The position numbers were made by a program, and so were the translations under genes. Below the pieces are notes generated by a model. The model ran no database searches, was not told the origin of the DNA, and worked only from the letters and a program-made list of their open reading frames with translations. From Sphingomonas sp. S-NIH.Pt15_0812 (GTDB taxonomy: Bacteria; Pseudomonadota; Alphaproteobacteria; Sphingomonadales; Sphingomonadaceae): a stretch of DNA of 64,000 nt. Positions 36,261 through 50,460 of this stretch are shown here, one piece after another. The stretch lies in NCBI RefSeq assembly GCF_003951315.1, contig NZ_QLJH01000014.1, positions 1 through 64,000 of the forward strand. Direction: 5' to 3'. Within the stretch, counting starts at the first letter, position 1, and the number at the start of each line of letters is the position of its first letter.

Positions 36261-37062
36261 TCAAGTCGCCAGCAGGGCGCGCGGCCGACCGCCCAGATCG
36301 CGATGCACCGCCACGGCAAAGCCTTGCGCCCGCAACAGGTCGCCGACGCTGTCCGCCTGGGTCCAGCCGATCTCGATCACCGCCGCCCCGCCGGGCGCCA
36401 GCAGCCGCCGGATCGCAGGCGCCAGACGCCGGTAATCGTCCAGCCCGTCCGGTCCGGCGAACAGCGCCTCGGCCGGTTCATGCCCCGCCACTTCCTGCGC
36501 CAATTCCTCGCCGGTGCCGATATAGGGCGGGTTGGTGACGATCAGGTCGAACGGCCCCACCAGGGCCGAATCCCAGTCGCCCCGCACGAAACGCACCCGG
36601 TCCGCGAAGGGCACGGCATTGATCCGCGCATAGGCCAGCGCATCCGCCGAACGGTCGACCCCCAGCCCCATCGCCTGCGGCCATTCGGACAGCAGCGCCA
36701 GGAGCAGCGTGCCCGGCCCCGTCCCCAGGTCCAGGATCGTCGCGGGCGGCCGGCCGGCATGATGCGCCAGCGCCGCCTCGATCAGCGTCTCGCTGTCGGC
36801 GCGCGGCACCAGCGCCCCCGGTCCCACCGCCAGATCGAGCGTCCAGAAGCCGCGCATACCCAGGATATAGGCGATCGGCTCGTGCCGTTCCCGCCGCGCG
36901 ACCAGGCCCGCGAAGCCCGGCGGCTCGGCATGGTCATCCAGCGTCAGCAGCAACCGGTCGCGCGACAGTCCCAGCGCATGCGCCATCAGCAGTTCGGCAT
37001 CCAGCCGCGCCGTCGCCGAAAAGCCGAACCGCGCCGCCGCCGCCGCGATCGCGGGGCGCGCC

Positions 37063-37070
<8 letters not shown>
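36261..37070 (-). CDS. prmC: Peptide chain release factor N(5)-glutamine methyltransferase
   Basis: PrmC methylates the glutamine of the GGQ motif in release factors. The 269-residue protein has an N-terminal helical domain, the SAM motif [16 protein letters not shown] near 112 and the catalytic NPPY motif ([13 protein letters not shown] near 178). Its start overlaps the end of prfA by 8 bases, which couples enzyme and substrate. The same overlap is common in related bacteria. About 250 bases without a gene separate its stop from the DUF4167 start. Confidence 0.95.
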
Positions 37071-38142
<1,072 letters not shown>

Positions 38143-38176
38143 GCCCCGCCCCCAACGCCCGAGCGACGCATCCGAC

Positions 38177-39418
38177 TCACCGCAAGGTCTCGGCCAGCGC
38201 GTCGAACGCGACCGCGCGCTGCGTACCGTCGGCCAGCGACTTCACCGCCGCCGCCCCGGCCGCGATCTCGTCGTCGCCGATGATGATCGCGGCGCGCGCG
38301 CCCTGCGCATCGGCCTTGGCCATGCGCTGCTTCATCTTGCCCTTATAGGCCATGTCGACCGCGAGGCCGGTGCGGCGCAGCTCGGCGAGCAGCCCCAGCG
38401 CGCGCGTCTCCGCCGCCGCGCCCATCGGCACGATCACCGCATCGATCACCGGCCGCGCCGGCTCCGCCAGCAGCATCGCCAGTCGCTCGACGCCCGCCGC
38501 CCAGCCGACGCCCGGCGTCTCCGGGCCGCCCAGCGAGCCGATCAGCCCGTCATAGCGGCCGCCGGCCAGCACGGTCCCCTGCGCGCCCAGCCGGTCGGTG
38601 ACGAACTCGAAGGCGGTGTGGCGGTAATAGTCCAGCCCGCGCACCAGCCGTGGATTGCGCGTCCAGGCCACGCCCGCCGCGTCCAGCCCCGCCGTCACCG
38701 CATCGAAGAAACCGCGCGCCGCCTCGGTCAGATAGGCGTCGATATCGGGCGCGGAGTCCGCCGCCGGCCGGTCGCGCGGGTCCTTGCTGTCGAGGATGCG
38801 CAGCGGGTTCTTCTCCAGCCGGGTCAGGCTGTCCTCGGACAGCTCGGCGCGGTGACCCTCGAAATGCGCGACCAGCGCGGCGCGCCAGGCGTCGCGAGTC
38901 TCGGCATCGCCCAGCGTGTTGAGCTGGAGCGTCACGCCCTCGATCCCCAGTTCGCGCAGGAGCTGGTCGGCCATGACCAGCAGCTCGACATCGGCCATCG
39001 GCTCGGCCGCGCCGATCACCTCGGCGTCGATCTGGTGGAACTGGCGATAGCGCCCCTTTTGCGGCCGCTCGTAGCGGAACACCGGGCCGGAGGTGGCCAG
39101 CTTCAGCGGCGCATATTGCTGCCACCCCTCGGTCAGGAAGGCGCGGGCGAGGCCGGCGGTGAATTCGGGCCGCAGCGTCAGCAGGTCGCCGCCGCGATCG
39201 GGGAAGGTGTACATCTCCTTCGACACCACGTCGGTGGTCTCGCCGATCGAACGCGAGAAGACCTCGGTCGCCTCGAAGATCGGGATATCGACGCGCTGGA
39301 AGCCATAGAGCGTCCTCACCCGGTCGAAGGTGCCGAGCACCTGGGCGAAGCGGCGCTGGTCGTCGCCGAAGATGTCCTGCGTGCCGCGCACGCGATGGGG
39401 GGTCTGGATACGGGCCAT
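38177..39418 (-). CDS. hisS: Histidyl-tRNA synthetase
   Basis: HisS charges tRNA-His. The 413-residue class II synthetase shows GTQDIFG at the N-terminus, motif 2 region [20 protein letters not shown] (20 residues, near 115-134), the HisA-type motif [15 protein letters not shown] near 255 and motif 3 [14 protein letters not shown] near 300, followed by an anticodon-binding domain. The ATG at 39418 gives the usual [12 protein letters not shown] start; the longer upstream frame is not needed. It precedes prfA by 34 bases. Confidence 0.97.
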   Translation of the reverse strand: MARIQTPHRVRGTQDIFGDDQRRFAQVLGTFDRVRTLYGFQRVDIPIFEATEVFSRSIGETTDVVSKEMYTFPDRGGDLLTLRPEFTAGLARAFLTEGWQQYAPLKLATSGPVFRYERPQKGRYRQFHQIDAEVIGAAEPMADVELLVMADQLLRELGIEGVTLQLNTLGDAETRDAWRAALVAHFEGHRAELSEDSLTRLEKNPLRILDSKDPRDRPAADSAPDIDAYLTEAARGFFDAVTAGLDAAGVAWTRNPRLVRGLDYYRHTAFEFVTDRLGAQGTVLAGGRYDGLIGSLGGPETPGVGWAAGVERLAMLLAEPARPVIDAVIVPMGAAAETRALGLLAELRRTGLAVDMAYKGKMKQRMAKADAQGARAAIIIGDDEIAAGAAAVKSLADGTQRAVAFDALAETLR

Positions 39419-39470
39419 AAGAGCGCGGCTATCTAGTCGAGCGGGCGGCTTCGCGCTAGCACCGCACGCG

Positions 39471-40121
39471 ATGACGCAAAGCAGATGGTGGGGCCTGGGA
39501 CAACGCGTGGCGCCGCCACGCTTCGTCCTGTTCGTGCTGGTATTCGCGGGCGCCTTCGCGCTCGGTTGGTCGCGGCTCGAACTGGGGCGGGCGGTGATGG
39601 GCGCGTTCGACCTCGCCGCTTTCGTCTTCCTCCTCTCCGTCGCAACCCTGCTGGGGCATGGCGAGGCGGATCGGATGCGCGCCGCCACGCGTGAGAACGA
39701 CGCCAATCGCGCGGTGCTGCTGGCCATGACCGGCGTCACGATGCTGGTCATCCTGGCGGCGGTGGCGGGCGAGTTGAAGGGCAAGAACGACGCCCTCGCC
39801 ATCCTGCTGGTGATCGCGACGCTGACTTTGTGCTGGCTCTTCTCCAACACCATCTATGCGCTGCATTATGCGCATCTCTTCTACATGGAGGCGGACGATG
39901 GCGCGGGCGATGCGGGCGGGCTCAGCTTCCCGGACACGAAAACGCCCGATTACTGGGACTTCCTCTATTTCGCCTGCACGCTCGGCATGACCTTCCAGAC
40001 CTCGGACGTGGCGATCGGGTCGCGGCGCATCCGGCGCGTGGTGCTGGGCCACTGCCTGGCCGCCTTCGTCTTCAATCTCGGCATCATCGCCTTTTCGATC
40101 AACGTGCTGGGTGGCGGGTGA
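39471..40121 (+). CDS. DUF1345 family integral membrane protein
   Basis: This 216-residue protein has five or so membrane helices and the DUF1345 hallmark [20 protein letters not shown] near the C-terminus (about residues 157-176), with a short acidic loop before it. The function of the family is unknown. The ATG at 39471 is 52 bases from the divergent hisS start. The short distance between the two starts implies back-to-back promoters. The annotation rests on the conserved C-terminal block. Confidence 0.85.
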   Translation: MTQSRWWGLGQRVAPPRFVLFVLVFAGAFALGWSRLELGRAVMGAFDLAAFVFLLSVATLLGHGEADRMRAATRENDANRAVLLAMTGVTMLVILAAVAGELKGKNDALAILLVIATLTLCWLFSNTIYALHYAHLFYMEADDGAGDAGGLSFPDTKTPDYWDFLYFACTLGMTFQTSDVAIGSRRIRRVVLGHCLAAFVFNLGIIAFSINVLGGG

Positions 40122-40210
40122 GTCGGCCGGCGGCCAAGGCCATGACAGGGGTGGACGACTGACCTTTTCGGCCGCTAGACCCTGACCCATTCTCCATGTC
40201 GGGACCGTCC

Positions 40211-42121
40211 ATGATCCGCAAAGCCGTCGTCGCGTCGTTGTTCCTCTCCACCTCCGCCCTCGCCCAGGTTCCCGCCGGCAATTCCGCGCCGCAGCCGGTG
40301 CCGATCGTCGATACGATCCCGGCGGCGCAGGACGTGCCCTATCCCGGCACGATCACGCTGAACGTCGACGCCACCGATACCGAGCGCGGCATCTTCACCG
40401 TGCACGAGACGATCCCCGTGTCCAAGACCGGCGACGTGGCGCTGCTCTATCCGAAGTGGCTGCCCGGCAACCACGCCCCGCGCGGCGAGATCGAGAAGGT
40501 CGCCAGCCTGGTGGTCCGCGCCAATGGCAAGGTCCTGCCCTGGACGCGCGACACGGTCGACGTCTACGCCTTCCACGTCAACGTGCCGCAGGGCGCGAAG
40601 ACGCTGGACGTGGATTTCCAGTTCCTGTCCGCGACCAAGGGCGACCAGGGCCGCATCGTCGCCACGCCGACGATGATCTCGCTCCAGCCCAATTCGGTCA
40701 GCCTGTATCCGGCCGGCTATTTCACCCGCCAGATCCCGATCCAGATGACGGTCAAGTTTCCGACCGGCTGGACCGCCGCCGGCGCGGTGCCGGCCAAGGC
40801 GAGCGGCTCGACCTACAGCTACGACTCCACCAACTACGAGATCCTGGTCGATTCGCCGGTGCTGGCCGGCAAATATGGCAAGGTCTTCCCGCTGTCGCCG
40901 CGCGTCGACCTGAGCGTCTTCGCCGACGATCCCAAGGAACTGAACGCCACCCCGGCGCAGATCGACGCGCACAAGCGCCTGGTCGAACAGGCCGCCAAGA
41001 CCTTCGGCGCGCAGCATTACGACAAGTATAATTTCCTGCTGTCGATCACCGACCAGCTCGGCGGCATCGGCCTGGAGCATCATCGCTCCTCCGAGAATGG
41101 CGTGCGCCCCGGCTATTTCATCGACTGGGAGAACAGCACGGCGACGCGCAACCTGCTGCCGCATGAATTCACCCATAGCTGGGACGGCAAGTTCCGGCGC
41201 GGCGCGGACTTGTGGACGCCCGACTTCCGCATGCCGATGCGCGACTCGCTGCTCTGGGTCTATGAAGGGCAGACGCAATTTTGGGGCTATGTGCTCCAGG
41301 CGCGCTCGGGCATCGTCTCGAAACAGGACACGCTGGACGCCTATGCGTCGATCCTCGCCAGCTACGACAACAGCCGCGGGCGGGATTGGCGGCCGATGAT
41401 CGACACCACCAACGATCCGATCATCTCCTCGCGCCGGCCCAAGGGCTGGACGAGCTGGCAGCGGTCGGAGGATTATTACAATGAAGGCCTGATGGTCTGG
41501 ATGGAGGTCGATGCGATGCTCCGCCAGCAATCGGGCGGAACCAAGTCGATCGACGATTTCGCCAAGGCGTTCTTCGGCATCCGCGATGGCGACTGGGGCG
41601 AGGTGACTTACACGTTCGACGATGTCGCCGCGACGCTCAACCGCATCCAACCCTATGATTGGGCGGGCTTCCTTCAGAAGCGCCTGACCGAGACGGGCCA
41701 GCCCGCGCCGATCCAGGGCTTTGCGATGAACGGCTACAAGCTGGTCTTCACGCCCGAGCCGACCAGCTATTTCAGCAAGGTCGAGAAGCTGCGCGGCACC
41801 GACACCAGCTATTCGCTGGGCCTGGTCGTCGGCAAGGACGGCAATGTCACCTCGACCATCTGGGGCTCGCCCGCCTTCAAGGCGGCGATCGATGTCGGCA
41901 CCAGCATCGAGGCGGTGAACGGCCGCGCCTATAGCGGCGACGTGCTCAAGGCGGCGATCGTCGAGGCCAAGACCTCCAAGGAGCCCATCCACCTGCTGGT
42001 CAAGAATGGTGAGCGCTACCGTGATCTCGCCATCGACTATCATGGCGGCCCGCGCTACCCGCGACTCGAGAAGATCGGCAGCGGAGAGACGGGCCTCGAC
42101 CGCCTGTTGACGCCGCGCTGA
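40211..42121 (+). CDS. M61 family metallopeptidase (glycyl aminopeptidase-like) with PDZ domain
   Basis: This 636-residue secreted peptidase has a signal peptide (IRKAVVASLFLSTSALAQ), an N-terminal beta domain, the zinc motif LLPHEFTHSWDGK (about residue 317) with the third ligand Glu in LLWVYEGQTQFW, and a C-terminal PDZ-like domain (SYSLGLVVGKDGN...GTSIEAVNGRAYSGD). M61 enzymes include glycyl aminopeptidases. The start at 40211 has GGGA 6 bases upstream and gives a normal signal peptide; ATG 40196 is the alternative. It ends 32 bases before ppa. Confidence 0.9.
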   Translation: MIRKAVVASLFLSTSALAQVPAGNSAPQPVPIVDTIPAAQDVPYPGTITLNVDATDTERGIFTVHETIPVSKTGDVALLYPKWLPGNHAPRGEIEKVASLVVRANGKVLPWTRDTVDVYAFHVNVPQGAKTLDVDFQFLSATKGDQGRIVATPTMISLQPNSVSLYPAGYFTRQIPIQMTVKFPTGWTAAGAVPAKASGSTYSYDSTNYEILVDSPVLAGKYGKVFPLSPRVDLSVFADDPKELNATPAQIDAHKRLVEQAAKTFGAQHYDKYNFLLSITDQLGGIGLEHHRSSENGVRPGYFIDWENSTATRNLLPHEFTHSWDGKFRRGADLWTPDFRMPMRDSLLWVYEGQTQFWGYVLQARSGIVSKQDTLDAYASILASYDNSRGRDWRPMIDTTNDPIISSRRPKGWTSWQRSEDYYNEGLMVWMEVDAMLRQQSGGTKSIDDFAKAFFGIRDGDWGEVTYTFDDVAATLNRIQPYDWAGFLQKRLTETGQPAPIQGFAMNGYKLVFTPEPTSYFSKVEKLRGTDTSYSLGLVVGKDGNVTSTIWGSPAFKAAIDVGTSIEAVNGRAYSGDVLKAAIVEAKTSKEPIHLLVKNGERYRDLAIDYHGGPRYPRLEKIGSGETGLDRLLTPR

Positions 42122-42153
42122 TCCTCCAACGACCGTATTCACAGGGAAAATCC

Positions 42154-42732
42154 ATGCGTATCGACCTGATTCCGGTGGGCAAGAATCCGCCCGACGACCT
42201 GAACGTCATCATCGAAGTGCCGACCGGTGGCGAGCCGGTGAAGTATGAGTTCGACAAGGCGTCGGGGGCGCTGTTCGTCGATCGCATCCTGCACACGCCG
42301 ATGCGCTATCCGGCGAATTACGGCTTCGTGCCGCACACGCTGTCGCCGGACGGCGATCCGCTGGACGCGCTGGTCATCGCCCGCTCGCCCTTCATACCGG
42401 GCTGCGTCGTCCGCGTCCGACCGATCGCGGTGCTGAACCTGGAAGACGAAGCCGGCGGCGACGAGAAGCTGGTCTGCGTGCCCGTCGACCAGGTCTTCCC
42501 CTATTATTCGAACGTCGGCGGTCGCGACGACGTGCCGGAGATCGTCTTCCAGCAGATCGAGCACTTCTTCACCCACTATAAGGACCTGGAGAAGAAGAAG
42601 TGGGTGCGCATCGGCACCTGGGGCGACGCCGAGGAAGCGCGCCGCATCGTCCGCGAGGCGATCGAGCGCTATGACGACGCCAAGGCCGCCGGCGAGGAGC
42701 CGCACGACCACGACGTTCCGGGTCGCGAGTAA
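42154..42732 (+). CDS. ppa: Inorganic pyrophosphatase
   Basis: Ppa hydrolyses pyrophosphate and so drives polymer synthesis. The 192-residue family I enzyme has the signature DGDPLDALV (near residue 68) and the preceding ANYGFVPHTLSPDG. Metal ligands Asp are in place. The acidic/His tail (EEPHDHDVPGRE) is species-specific. GGGA precedes the ATG by 8 bases and a strong terminator follows. Confidence 0.97.
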   Translation: MRIDLIPVGKNPPDDLNVIIEVPTGGEPVKYEFDKASGALFVDRILHTPMRYPANYGFVPHTLSPDGDPLDALVIARSPFIPGCVVRVRPIAVLNLEDEAGGDEKLVCVPVDQVFPYYSNVGGRDDVPEIVFQQIEHFFTHYKDLEKKKWVRIGTWGDAEEARRIVREAIERYDDAKAAGEEPHDHDVPGRE

Positions 42733-42743
42733 CGCCGTCCCGT

Positions 42744-42778
42744 CCGTTCCCCGGCGGCCGTGCCGGGGAACGGCTTTT
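42744..42778 (+). terminator. Rho-independent terminator after ppa
   Basis: Perfect 11-base arms CCGTTCCCCGG (42744-42754) and CCGGGGAACGG (42763-42773) enclose an 8-base loop and are followed by CTTTT. It lies 11 bases after the ppa stop. It may also serve the converging GNAT gene. Confidence 0.9.
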
Positions 42779-42783
42779 GCGGG

Positions 42784-43266
42784 TCAGCCCGCCGCCAACC
42801 GCCGCAGCGGCTCGCCCGACAGGCGCTGCACCGTCCAATCCTCCATTCCGACCGCGCCGATCCGCCGATAGACGGCGATCGCCTCCGCATTCCAGTCGAG
42901 CACCGACCATTCGAACCGCGCGCATCCCCGCGCCACCGCGATCCCCGCCAGATGGCGGAGCAGCGCGCCGCCGATCCCCCGCCCCCGCGCGTCCGGCGTG
43001 ACGTAGAGATCCTCCAGATACAGGCCGCGCCGTCCGGTCCAGGTCGAGAAATTGTGGAAGAACAGTGCGAAGCCCAGCGGCCGCCCATCCTGTTCCGCGA
43101 TCACCGCCTCCGCCGCCGGACGGTCCCCGAACAGCGCCTCGCCCAGCGTCGCCTCGGTCGCCTCCACCGCATCGGGTTCCCGCTCGAACGCGGCGAGATC
43201 GCGGATGAAGCGCAGGATGGTCGCGGCATCGGCGGGCCGGGCGGGGCGGATCAGGGGATGGGTCAT
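42784..43266 (-). CDS. GNAT family N-acetyltransferase (diamine acetyltransferase-like)
   Basis: This 160-residue acetyltransferase has the SSAT-type pattern: RPARPADAATILRFIRDLA with AFERE, then ALFFHNFSTWTGRRGLYLED and the acetyl-CoA loop VTPDARGRGIGGALLRHLA (about residues 90-108). Spermidine/diamine acetyltransferases share the FFHNFSTW-LEDLYV block, so a polyamine or other amine is a likely acceptor. It overlaps the upstream EamA gene by 4 bases and is therefore probably translationally coupled. Confidence 0.88.
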   Translation of the reverse strand: MTHPLIRPARPADAATILRFIRDLAAFEREPDAVEATEATLGEALFGDRPAAEAVIAEQDGRPLGFALFFHNFSTWTGRRGLYLEDLYVTPDARGRGIGGALLRHLAGIAVARGCARFEWSVLDWNAEAIAVYRRIGAVGMEDWTVQRLSGEPLRRLAAG

Positions 43267-44159
43267 GTCTGGCTCTGTAACGTCGCGGTCGCCGCCACGT
43301 CACGCCGTCGCGCCGCGAACAGGCAGGCGGCGACGATCACCCCGGCCCCGGCCAGCGTCCAGACCGACACGCGCTCGCCGAACACGAGCCAGCCGAGCGC
43401 CGCGGCCCAGACGAAGGAGGTATATTCGCTGCTCGCCAGATAGCTCGCCGATCCGCGCGCATAGGCCCAGGCGAGCAGCAGCATCGAGATCGACCCCAAC
43501 CCCGCCGCCAGCGCGATCATCGGCCAGAGCGAAGCGGGCGGCGGCACCGCCAGCCATGGCGCGGCGCAACCCAGCGCCACCAGCACCACCACCGACTGGA
43601 CCAGCGCCACCTCGACCGGCCCCGCCGCCAGTGCCTGCAACCGCGCCAGGATCAGGTTGACCGCATAGAGGATCGCCGAGGCGAAGATCGCCGCCGCGCC
43701 CCACCAGGCGTCCGGCGGCGCCGCGCCCCGCGCCTGCCCGGCCAGGATCACGCCCACGCCCGCCAGCGCCGCCAGGCTGGCGATCGGCGCGCGCCAGTCG
43801 ATCCGCTCCTTCAGCACCAGGGCCGCGAGCAGCAGCGCCATCACCGGCGCGGTATAGCCGATCGACACCGCCAGCGTCAGCGGCACCCGGGCGATGCCCC
43901 AGAAGAACAGCAGCGCCATCCCGGTCGTGACCAGCCCGCGCGCGCCGTGCAGCCGCAGCGCCCGGCCGCTCGGCCGCCGCCGGCCCCCCAGGCTCCACAG
44001 GCCGAGGCCGATCGCGACATTGCCGAAGGAACGCCACAGCATGGTGTTGTAGACGCCGATGGCGATGACCAGCATCTTCATCGCCGCGTCCATCACCGAG
44101 AACACGCCGATGCCGAGCGCCGCGACGGCGAAGACGAACGCGGGAGCGGCCTGGGTCAT
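43263..44159 (-). CDS. EamA/DMT family transporter
   Basis: This 298-residue membrane protein has ten hydrophobic helices in two repeats of five, the hallmark of EamA drug/metabolite transporters. The first repeat includes MDAAMKMLVIAIGVYNTMLWRS (read as adjoining parts) and SIGYTAPVMALLLAALVLKERIDW; the second ends with YTSFVWAAALGWLVFGERVS. The substrate is unknown. It is coupled to the downstream acetyltransferase by ATGA. Confidence 0.88.
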   Translation of the reverse strand: MTQAAPAFVFAVAALGIGVFSVMDAAMKMLVIAIGVYNTMLWRSFGNVAIGLGLWSLGGRRRPSGRALRLHGARGLVTTGMALLFFWGIARVPLTLAVSIGYTAPVMALLLAALVLKERIDWRAPIASLAALAGVGVILAGQARGAAPPDAWWGAAAIFASAILYAVNLILARLQALAAGPVEVALVQSVVVLVALGCAAPWLAVPPPASLWPMIALAAGLGSISMLLLAWAYARGSASYLASSEYTSFVWAAALGWLVFGERVSVWTLAGAGVIVAACLFAARRRDVAATATLQSQT

Positions 44160-44285
44160 GGCTGTGGCTGTAGGGTGCGGCGGTCGTGGCGGGAAGCGAT
44201 TGGTTCGCGCGGAGATGCGAGGGTGCGAAAGGCGTGCGCTTACCGACCGCCTAGGGCACTTCCCACCACCTCCCCTTTCCCCTTC

Positions 44286-44393
44286 CTGTTCCCCGGCGAA
44301 GGCCGGGGCCGAGGTGGAGAGGTGGTCCTAATGGAGCGCCGCGCGTCGTCACCATCGTCCCCCAACCGGGCCGCGGCCTTCGCCGGGGAACAG
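44286..44393. repeat. Paired inverted palindromic repeat (REP/BIME-like), family C
   Basis: A 19-base arm at 44286-44304 (CTGTTCCCCGGCGAAGGCC) and its exact inverted complement at 44375-44393 enclose 70 bases. Each contains a CCCCGGC-GAAG-GCCGGGG-type palindrome. It occupies most of the 300-base gene-free gap between the EamA gene and the ppdK stop; the rest shows no motif. Confidence 0.8.
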
Positions 44394-44459
44394 CTGAGCG
44401 TTTGGGAAGGGCGGGCCAGCGCCGCAAGACGCCCCCTCGTCTTCGCGCGGAACGGTCCC

Positions 44460-47150
<2,691 letters not shown>

Positions 47151-47158
47151 CGTCACAT

Positions 47159-47189
47159 CCCTCTTTGCATACGTATGCATTGCAGAGGG
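47159..47189 (-). promoter_or_regulatory. Palindrome and SD-masking hairpin in the ppdK leader
   Basis: A perfect 14-base palindrome TGCATACGTATGCA (47166-47179) is flanked by CCCTCT (47159-47164, plus strand) and its complement AGAGGG (47184-47189). On the ppdK mRNA, CCCTCT and AGAGGG pair, hiding the GAGGG ribosome site just before the ATG, with the palindrome as an inner stem. It may instead be a DNA operator. Both readings are inference from the sequence. Confidence 0.5.
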
Positions 47190-47233
47190 GGGTAACGGTG
47201 ACAAGAGCGATTTGCTCCCCTTTCGAGGGCAAT

Positions 47234-47259
47234 GGACGATGGTAACGGTCCCATCGTCC
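47234..47259 (-). terminator. Hairpin after glyS
   Basis: Nine-base perfect arms GGACGATGG (47234-47242) and CCATCGTCC (47251-47259) with an 8-base loop lie 11 bases past the glyS stop. No U tract follows on the minus strand, so termination is uncertain. Confidence 0.45.
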
Positions 47260-47269
47260 CTTGTCGGGA

Positions 47270-49486
47270 TCAGCCCTCGATCTTGCCGAAATCGGCAACG
47301 CTATGGACCGCGGCCCGCACCCGCGCGAGCAGGTCGAGCCGGGCGGCGCGCTTCGTCGCATCCTGGTCGTTGACCGTCACCGAGTCGAAGAAGCCGTCGA
47401 TCGGCGCGCGAAGGCTGGCGAGCGCAGCCATCGCCGCCTCGAAATCCTCCGCCGCCACCGCGCGCGCGGCGGCGGGCTCGGCCGCGTCGAGCGCGGCGAG
47501 CAGCGCCGCCTCGGCCGGCTCGGGCGCGTAGGTCATCGCCGCGCCGGTCGGTGCCTCATGTCCTTCCTTCTTCAGGATATTGGCGGCGCGCTTGTACCCG
47601 GCGAGCAGGTTCGCGCCGTCCTCGGTCCGGATGAACGCCTGCAGCGCATGGACGCGGGCGAGCAGGCGGACGAGATCGTCCTCGCCGCCCAGCGCGAACA
47701 CCGCGTCGATCAGGTCGTGACGGATGCCGGCTTCACGCTGTTGCACCTTGAGCCGGTCGGCGAAGAAATCGAGCACGGCAAGGCCGACATCGCGGCTGGT
47801 CTCGAACCGACCGTCCAGCGCGCGCGCATAGGCGGCATCGGCCTGGCCGATGACCTGACGGAAGGCGTCGGTGGCGATGGCGGGCTCCATCGCCATGGTC
47901 CGCATCAGCTGCTGCATGAACTGGGTGGCCTGCACCTCCGGCCGCAACGGCTGCCCGACCGGCGAACGCCAGGCCGCCTGCGCCGCGAGCGGCATCAACG
48001 CGACGCGCAGGCCGTTCCGCTGGATCAGGCGGATGATGCCGAGCGCCGCGCGGCGCAGCGCGAACGGGTCCTTCGATCCGGTCGGCTTCTCGTCGATCGC
48101 GAAGAAGGTCGCGATCGTGTCCAGCTTGTCGGCCAGCGCCACCGCCACCGTCACCGGCGCGGTCGGCACGTCGTCGCCCTGCCCGACCGGCTTGTAGTGA
48201 TCGCGCACCGCCTCGGCGACCGCCACGTCCTCGCCCTGCGCGGCGGCATAATAGCCGCCCATCAGGCCCTGGAGCTCGGGGAACTCGCCGACCATGCCGG
48301 TCACCAGATCGGCCTTGGCGAGCCGCGCCGCGCGCTCCGCCCGGTCGGCCAGGTCGGGGGTGCCGACCACGCCTTGCTCGACCAGCCAGCGCGCCAGCTT
48401 CGCCACGCGGTCGACCTTGTCGGCGACGCTGCCCAGCTTCTCGTGGAAGACGATCCGCTCCAGCTTCGCGCTCTGGTCGGCCAGCGGCACCTTCAGGTCG
48501 GTGTCGTAGAAGAAGCGCGCGTCGGACAGCCGCGCCGCCAGCACCTTGCGATTGCCCTCGACGATCTTCGCGCCGCCATCGCTCGCCTCGATATTGGCGG
48601 TGCAGACGAAGGCGTTGGCGAGCGCGCCGGTCGCCGCGTCGCGGCAGACGAAATATTTCTGGTTCACCCGCGCGGTGAGCTGGATCACCTCGGGCGGGAC
48701 CGACAGGTAATCGGCGTCGAACCGGCCGAGCAGCGGCACCGGCCATTCGGTCAGCCCGGCATTCTCGGCGACCAGCCCTTCATCCTCGACCAGCTCCAGC
48801 CCCGCCTCGGCGGCGAGCGACGCGGCATGGGTGCGGATGATCGCGGCGCGCTCGTCCTGATCGACCAGCACATGGCAGGCGCGCAGCTTCTCGACATAAT
48901 CGCCCGCCGAGCCGATCGTGATCGGCCCCGGATGGTGGAAGCGGTGGCCATAGGTGGCCGCGCCCGAGACGATGCCGGCGATCTCGGTGGCGATGATCTC
49001 TTCGCCGAACAGCGCGACGATGCCGTGCAGCGGCCGCACCCAGCGCAGGCTCTCGGTCGACAGCGAGGCGTCGCCCCAGCGCATCGACTTGGGCCACGGG
49101 AAGGCGCGGATGATCGCCGGGATGGCCTCGGCCAGCACGTCCGCCGTGGCGCGGCCGGGGCGTTCGGTGATCGCGAAGAGCACGCCGTCGCGCTCGACCA
49201 GCTGCTCGCGGGAGAGGCCGGTCTTGCGCAGGAAGCCTTCCAGCGCCTGGGGCGGGGCGGAGGCGCGGGGGCCCTTCACCTCTTCGGACACCGCCTCGGT
49301 CGCGTGCGGCAGGTCGCGCGCGATCAGGGCGAGCCGGCGCGGCGTCGCATAGGCGGTGAGCGCTCCGGCGGACAGGCCGGCCTTGGCAAGCTCGGCCGCG
49401 AACAGCCGCGCCAGATCCTCGCGCGCCTTGGCCTGCATCCGCGCGGGAATTTCCTCGGAGCGGAGTTCGAGAAGGAAGTCGGTCAT
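47270..49486 (-). CDS. glyS: Glycyl-tRNA synthetase beta subunit
   Basis: GlyS is the large subunit of the alpha2-beta2 glycyl-tRNA synthetase, needed for tRNA recognition. The 738-residue protein starts with [15 protein letters not shown], has the family core ([30 protein letters not shown] in parts, near 140-160) and a C-terminal anticodon-binding-like helical region. The length is typical. It lies 40 bases after glyQ on the same strand, and a separate hairpin precedes ppdK. Confidence 0.96.
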   Translation of the reverse strand: MTDFLLELRSEEIPARMQAKAREDLARLFAAELAKAGLSAGALTAYATPRRLALIARDLPHATEAVSEEVKGPRASAPPQALEGFLRKTGLSREQLVERDGVLFAITERPGRATADVLAEAIPAIIRAFPWPKSMRWGDASLSTESLRWVRPLHGIVALFGEEIIATEIAGIVSGAATYGHRFHHPGPITIGSAGDYVEKLRACHVLVDQDERAAIIRTHAASLAAEAGLELVEDEGLVAENAGLTEWPVPLLGRFDADYLSVPPEVIQLTARVNQKYFVCRDAATGALANAFVCTANIEASDGGAKIVEGNRKVLAARLSDARFFYDTDLKVPLADQSAKLERIVFHEKLGSVADKVDRVAKLARWLVEQGVVGTPDLADRAERAARLAKADLVTGMVGEFPELQGLMGGYYAAAQGEDVAVAEAVRDHYKPVGQGDDVPTAPVTVAVALADKLDTIATFFAIDEKPTGSKDPFALRRAALGIIRLIQRNGLRVALMPLAAQAAWRSPVGQPLRPEVQATQFMQQLMRTMAMEPAIATDAFRQVIGQADAAYARALDGRFETSRDVGLAVLDFFADRLKVQQREAGIRHDLIDAVFALGGEDDLVRLLARVHALQAFIRTEDGANLLAGYKRAANILKKEGHEAPTGAAMTYAPEPAEAALLAALDAAEPAAARAVAAEDFEAAMAALASLRAPIDGFFDSVTVNDQDATKRAARLDLLARVRAAVHSVADFGKIEG

Positions 49487-49526
49487 GCTGTCCGGATCAC
49501 TATCTTGAGGTCGCGCGGAAGGGCCA

Positions 49527-50393
49527 TCACGCCGCCCACCCGTTCTTCTCCATCCACGCCGCGCAGCTCGCCTTGGCGAGATCGCGGACGCGGCCGATAT
49601 AGGCCTGGCGCTCCGCGACCGAGATCACGCCGCGGGCCTGGAGCAGGTTGAAGGTGTGGCTGGCCTTGATCGCCTGTTCATAGGCGGCCAGCGGCAGCTT
49701 GGCAGCGAGGCTGCGCTCGCACTCCGCCGCCGATTTCCGGAACGAATCGAACAGCGTGTCGGTATCGGCGACCTCGAAGTTCCAGGTCGACATCTGGCGC
49801 TCATTCTCCAGGAACACGTCGCCATAGCTCACGCCGGCGTCGTTGAACCGCAGGTCGTACACATTGTCGACATCCTGGATGTACATCGCCAGGCGTTCGA
49901 GGCCATAGGTCAGCTCGCCCGCGACCGGCTTCATGTCGAAACCGCCCATCTGCTGGAAATAGGTGAACTGCGTCACCTCCATCCCGTCGCACCAGACCTC
50001 CCAGCCCAGGCCCCAGGCACCGAGAGTCGGCGACTCCCAGTCGTCCTCGACGAAACGGATGTCGTGCTTGGTCATGTCGACGCCGATCGCGGCGAGGCTG
50101 CCGAGATACAGGTCCTGCAGGTCGGGCGGGCTGGGCTTCAGGATCACCTGATACTGGTAATAATGCTGGAGCCGGTTGGGATTCTCGCCATAGCGGCCGT
50201 CGGTCGGCCGGCGACAGGGCTGGACGAAGGCGGCGTTCCACCGGTCCGGCCCCAGCGCGCGCAGCGTGGTGGCAGGGTGGAAGGTGCCGGCCCCCATTTC
50301 CATGTCATAGGGCTGGAGGATCACGCATCCCCGCTCGCTCCAGTAATCATGGAGCGCGAGGATCATCCGCTGGAAGGAAAGAGGCTGGGTCAC
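49527..50393 (-). CDS. glyQ: Glycyl-tRNA synthetase alpha subunit
   Basis: GlyQ is the catalytic class II subunit of tetrameric glycyl-tRNA synthetase. The 288-residue protein includes [19 protein letters not shown] near the start, [18 protein letters not shown] and [17 protein letters not shown], all strongly conserved. The start is GTG at 50393 (VTQPLSFQ), which gives the normal family length; the frame stays open further but with no homology. It is divergent from the TraB/GumN gene, and glyS follows at 40 bases. Confidence 0.95.
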   Translation of the reverse strand: MTQPLSFQRMILALHDYWSERGCVILQPYDMEMGAGTFHPATTLRALGPDRWNAAFVQPCRRPTDGRYGENPNRLQHYYQYQVILKPSPPDLQDLYLGSLAAIGVDMTKHDIRFVEDDWESPTLGAWGLGWEVWCDGMEVTQFTYFQQMGGFDMKPVAGELTYGLERLAMYIQDVDNVYDLRFNDAGVSYGDVFLENERQMSTWNFEVADTDTLFDSFRKSAAECERSLAAKLPLAAYEQAIKASHTFNLLQARGVISVAERQAYIGRVRDLAKASCAAWMEKNGWAA

Positions 50394-50460
50394 GCCCGCG
50401 TCTCTGGCGAATGGGGCGTGGTCTGGCAAGCAGCAGCATGGGCGACTACATCGGCCCGCG

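Noticed and set aside
40175..42142. A 655-residue minus-strand frame opposite the M61 peptidase
   Set aside because: Shadow of a gene with signal peptide, HEFTH and PDZ features.
47261..49651. A 796-residue frame opposite glyS
   Set aside because: Antisense shadow of glyS; no motif, and high Arg/Gln/His content typical of complement frames.
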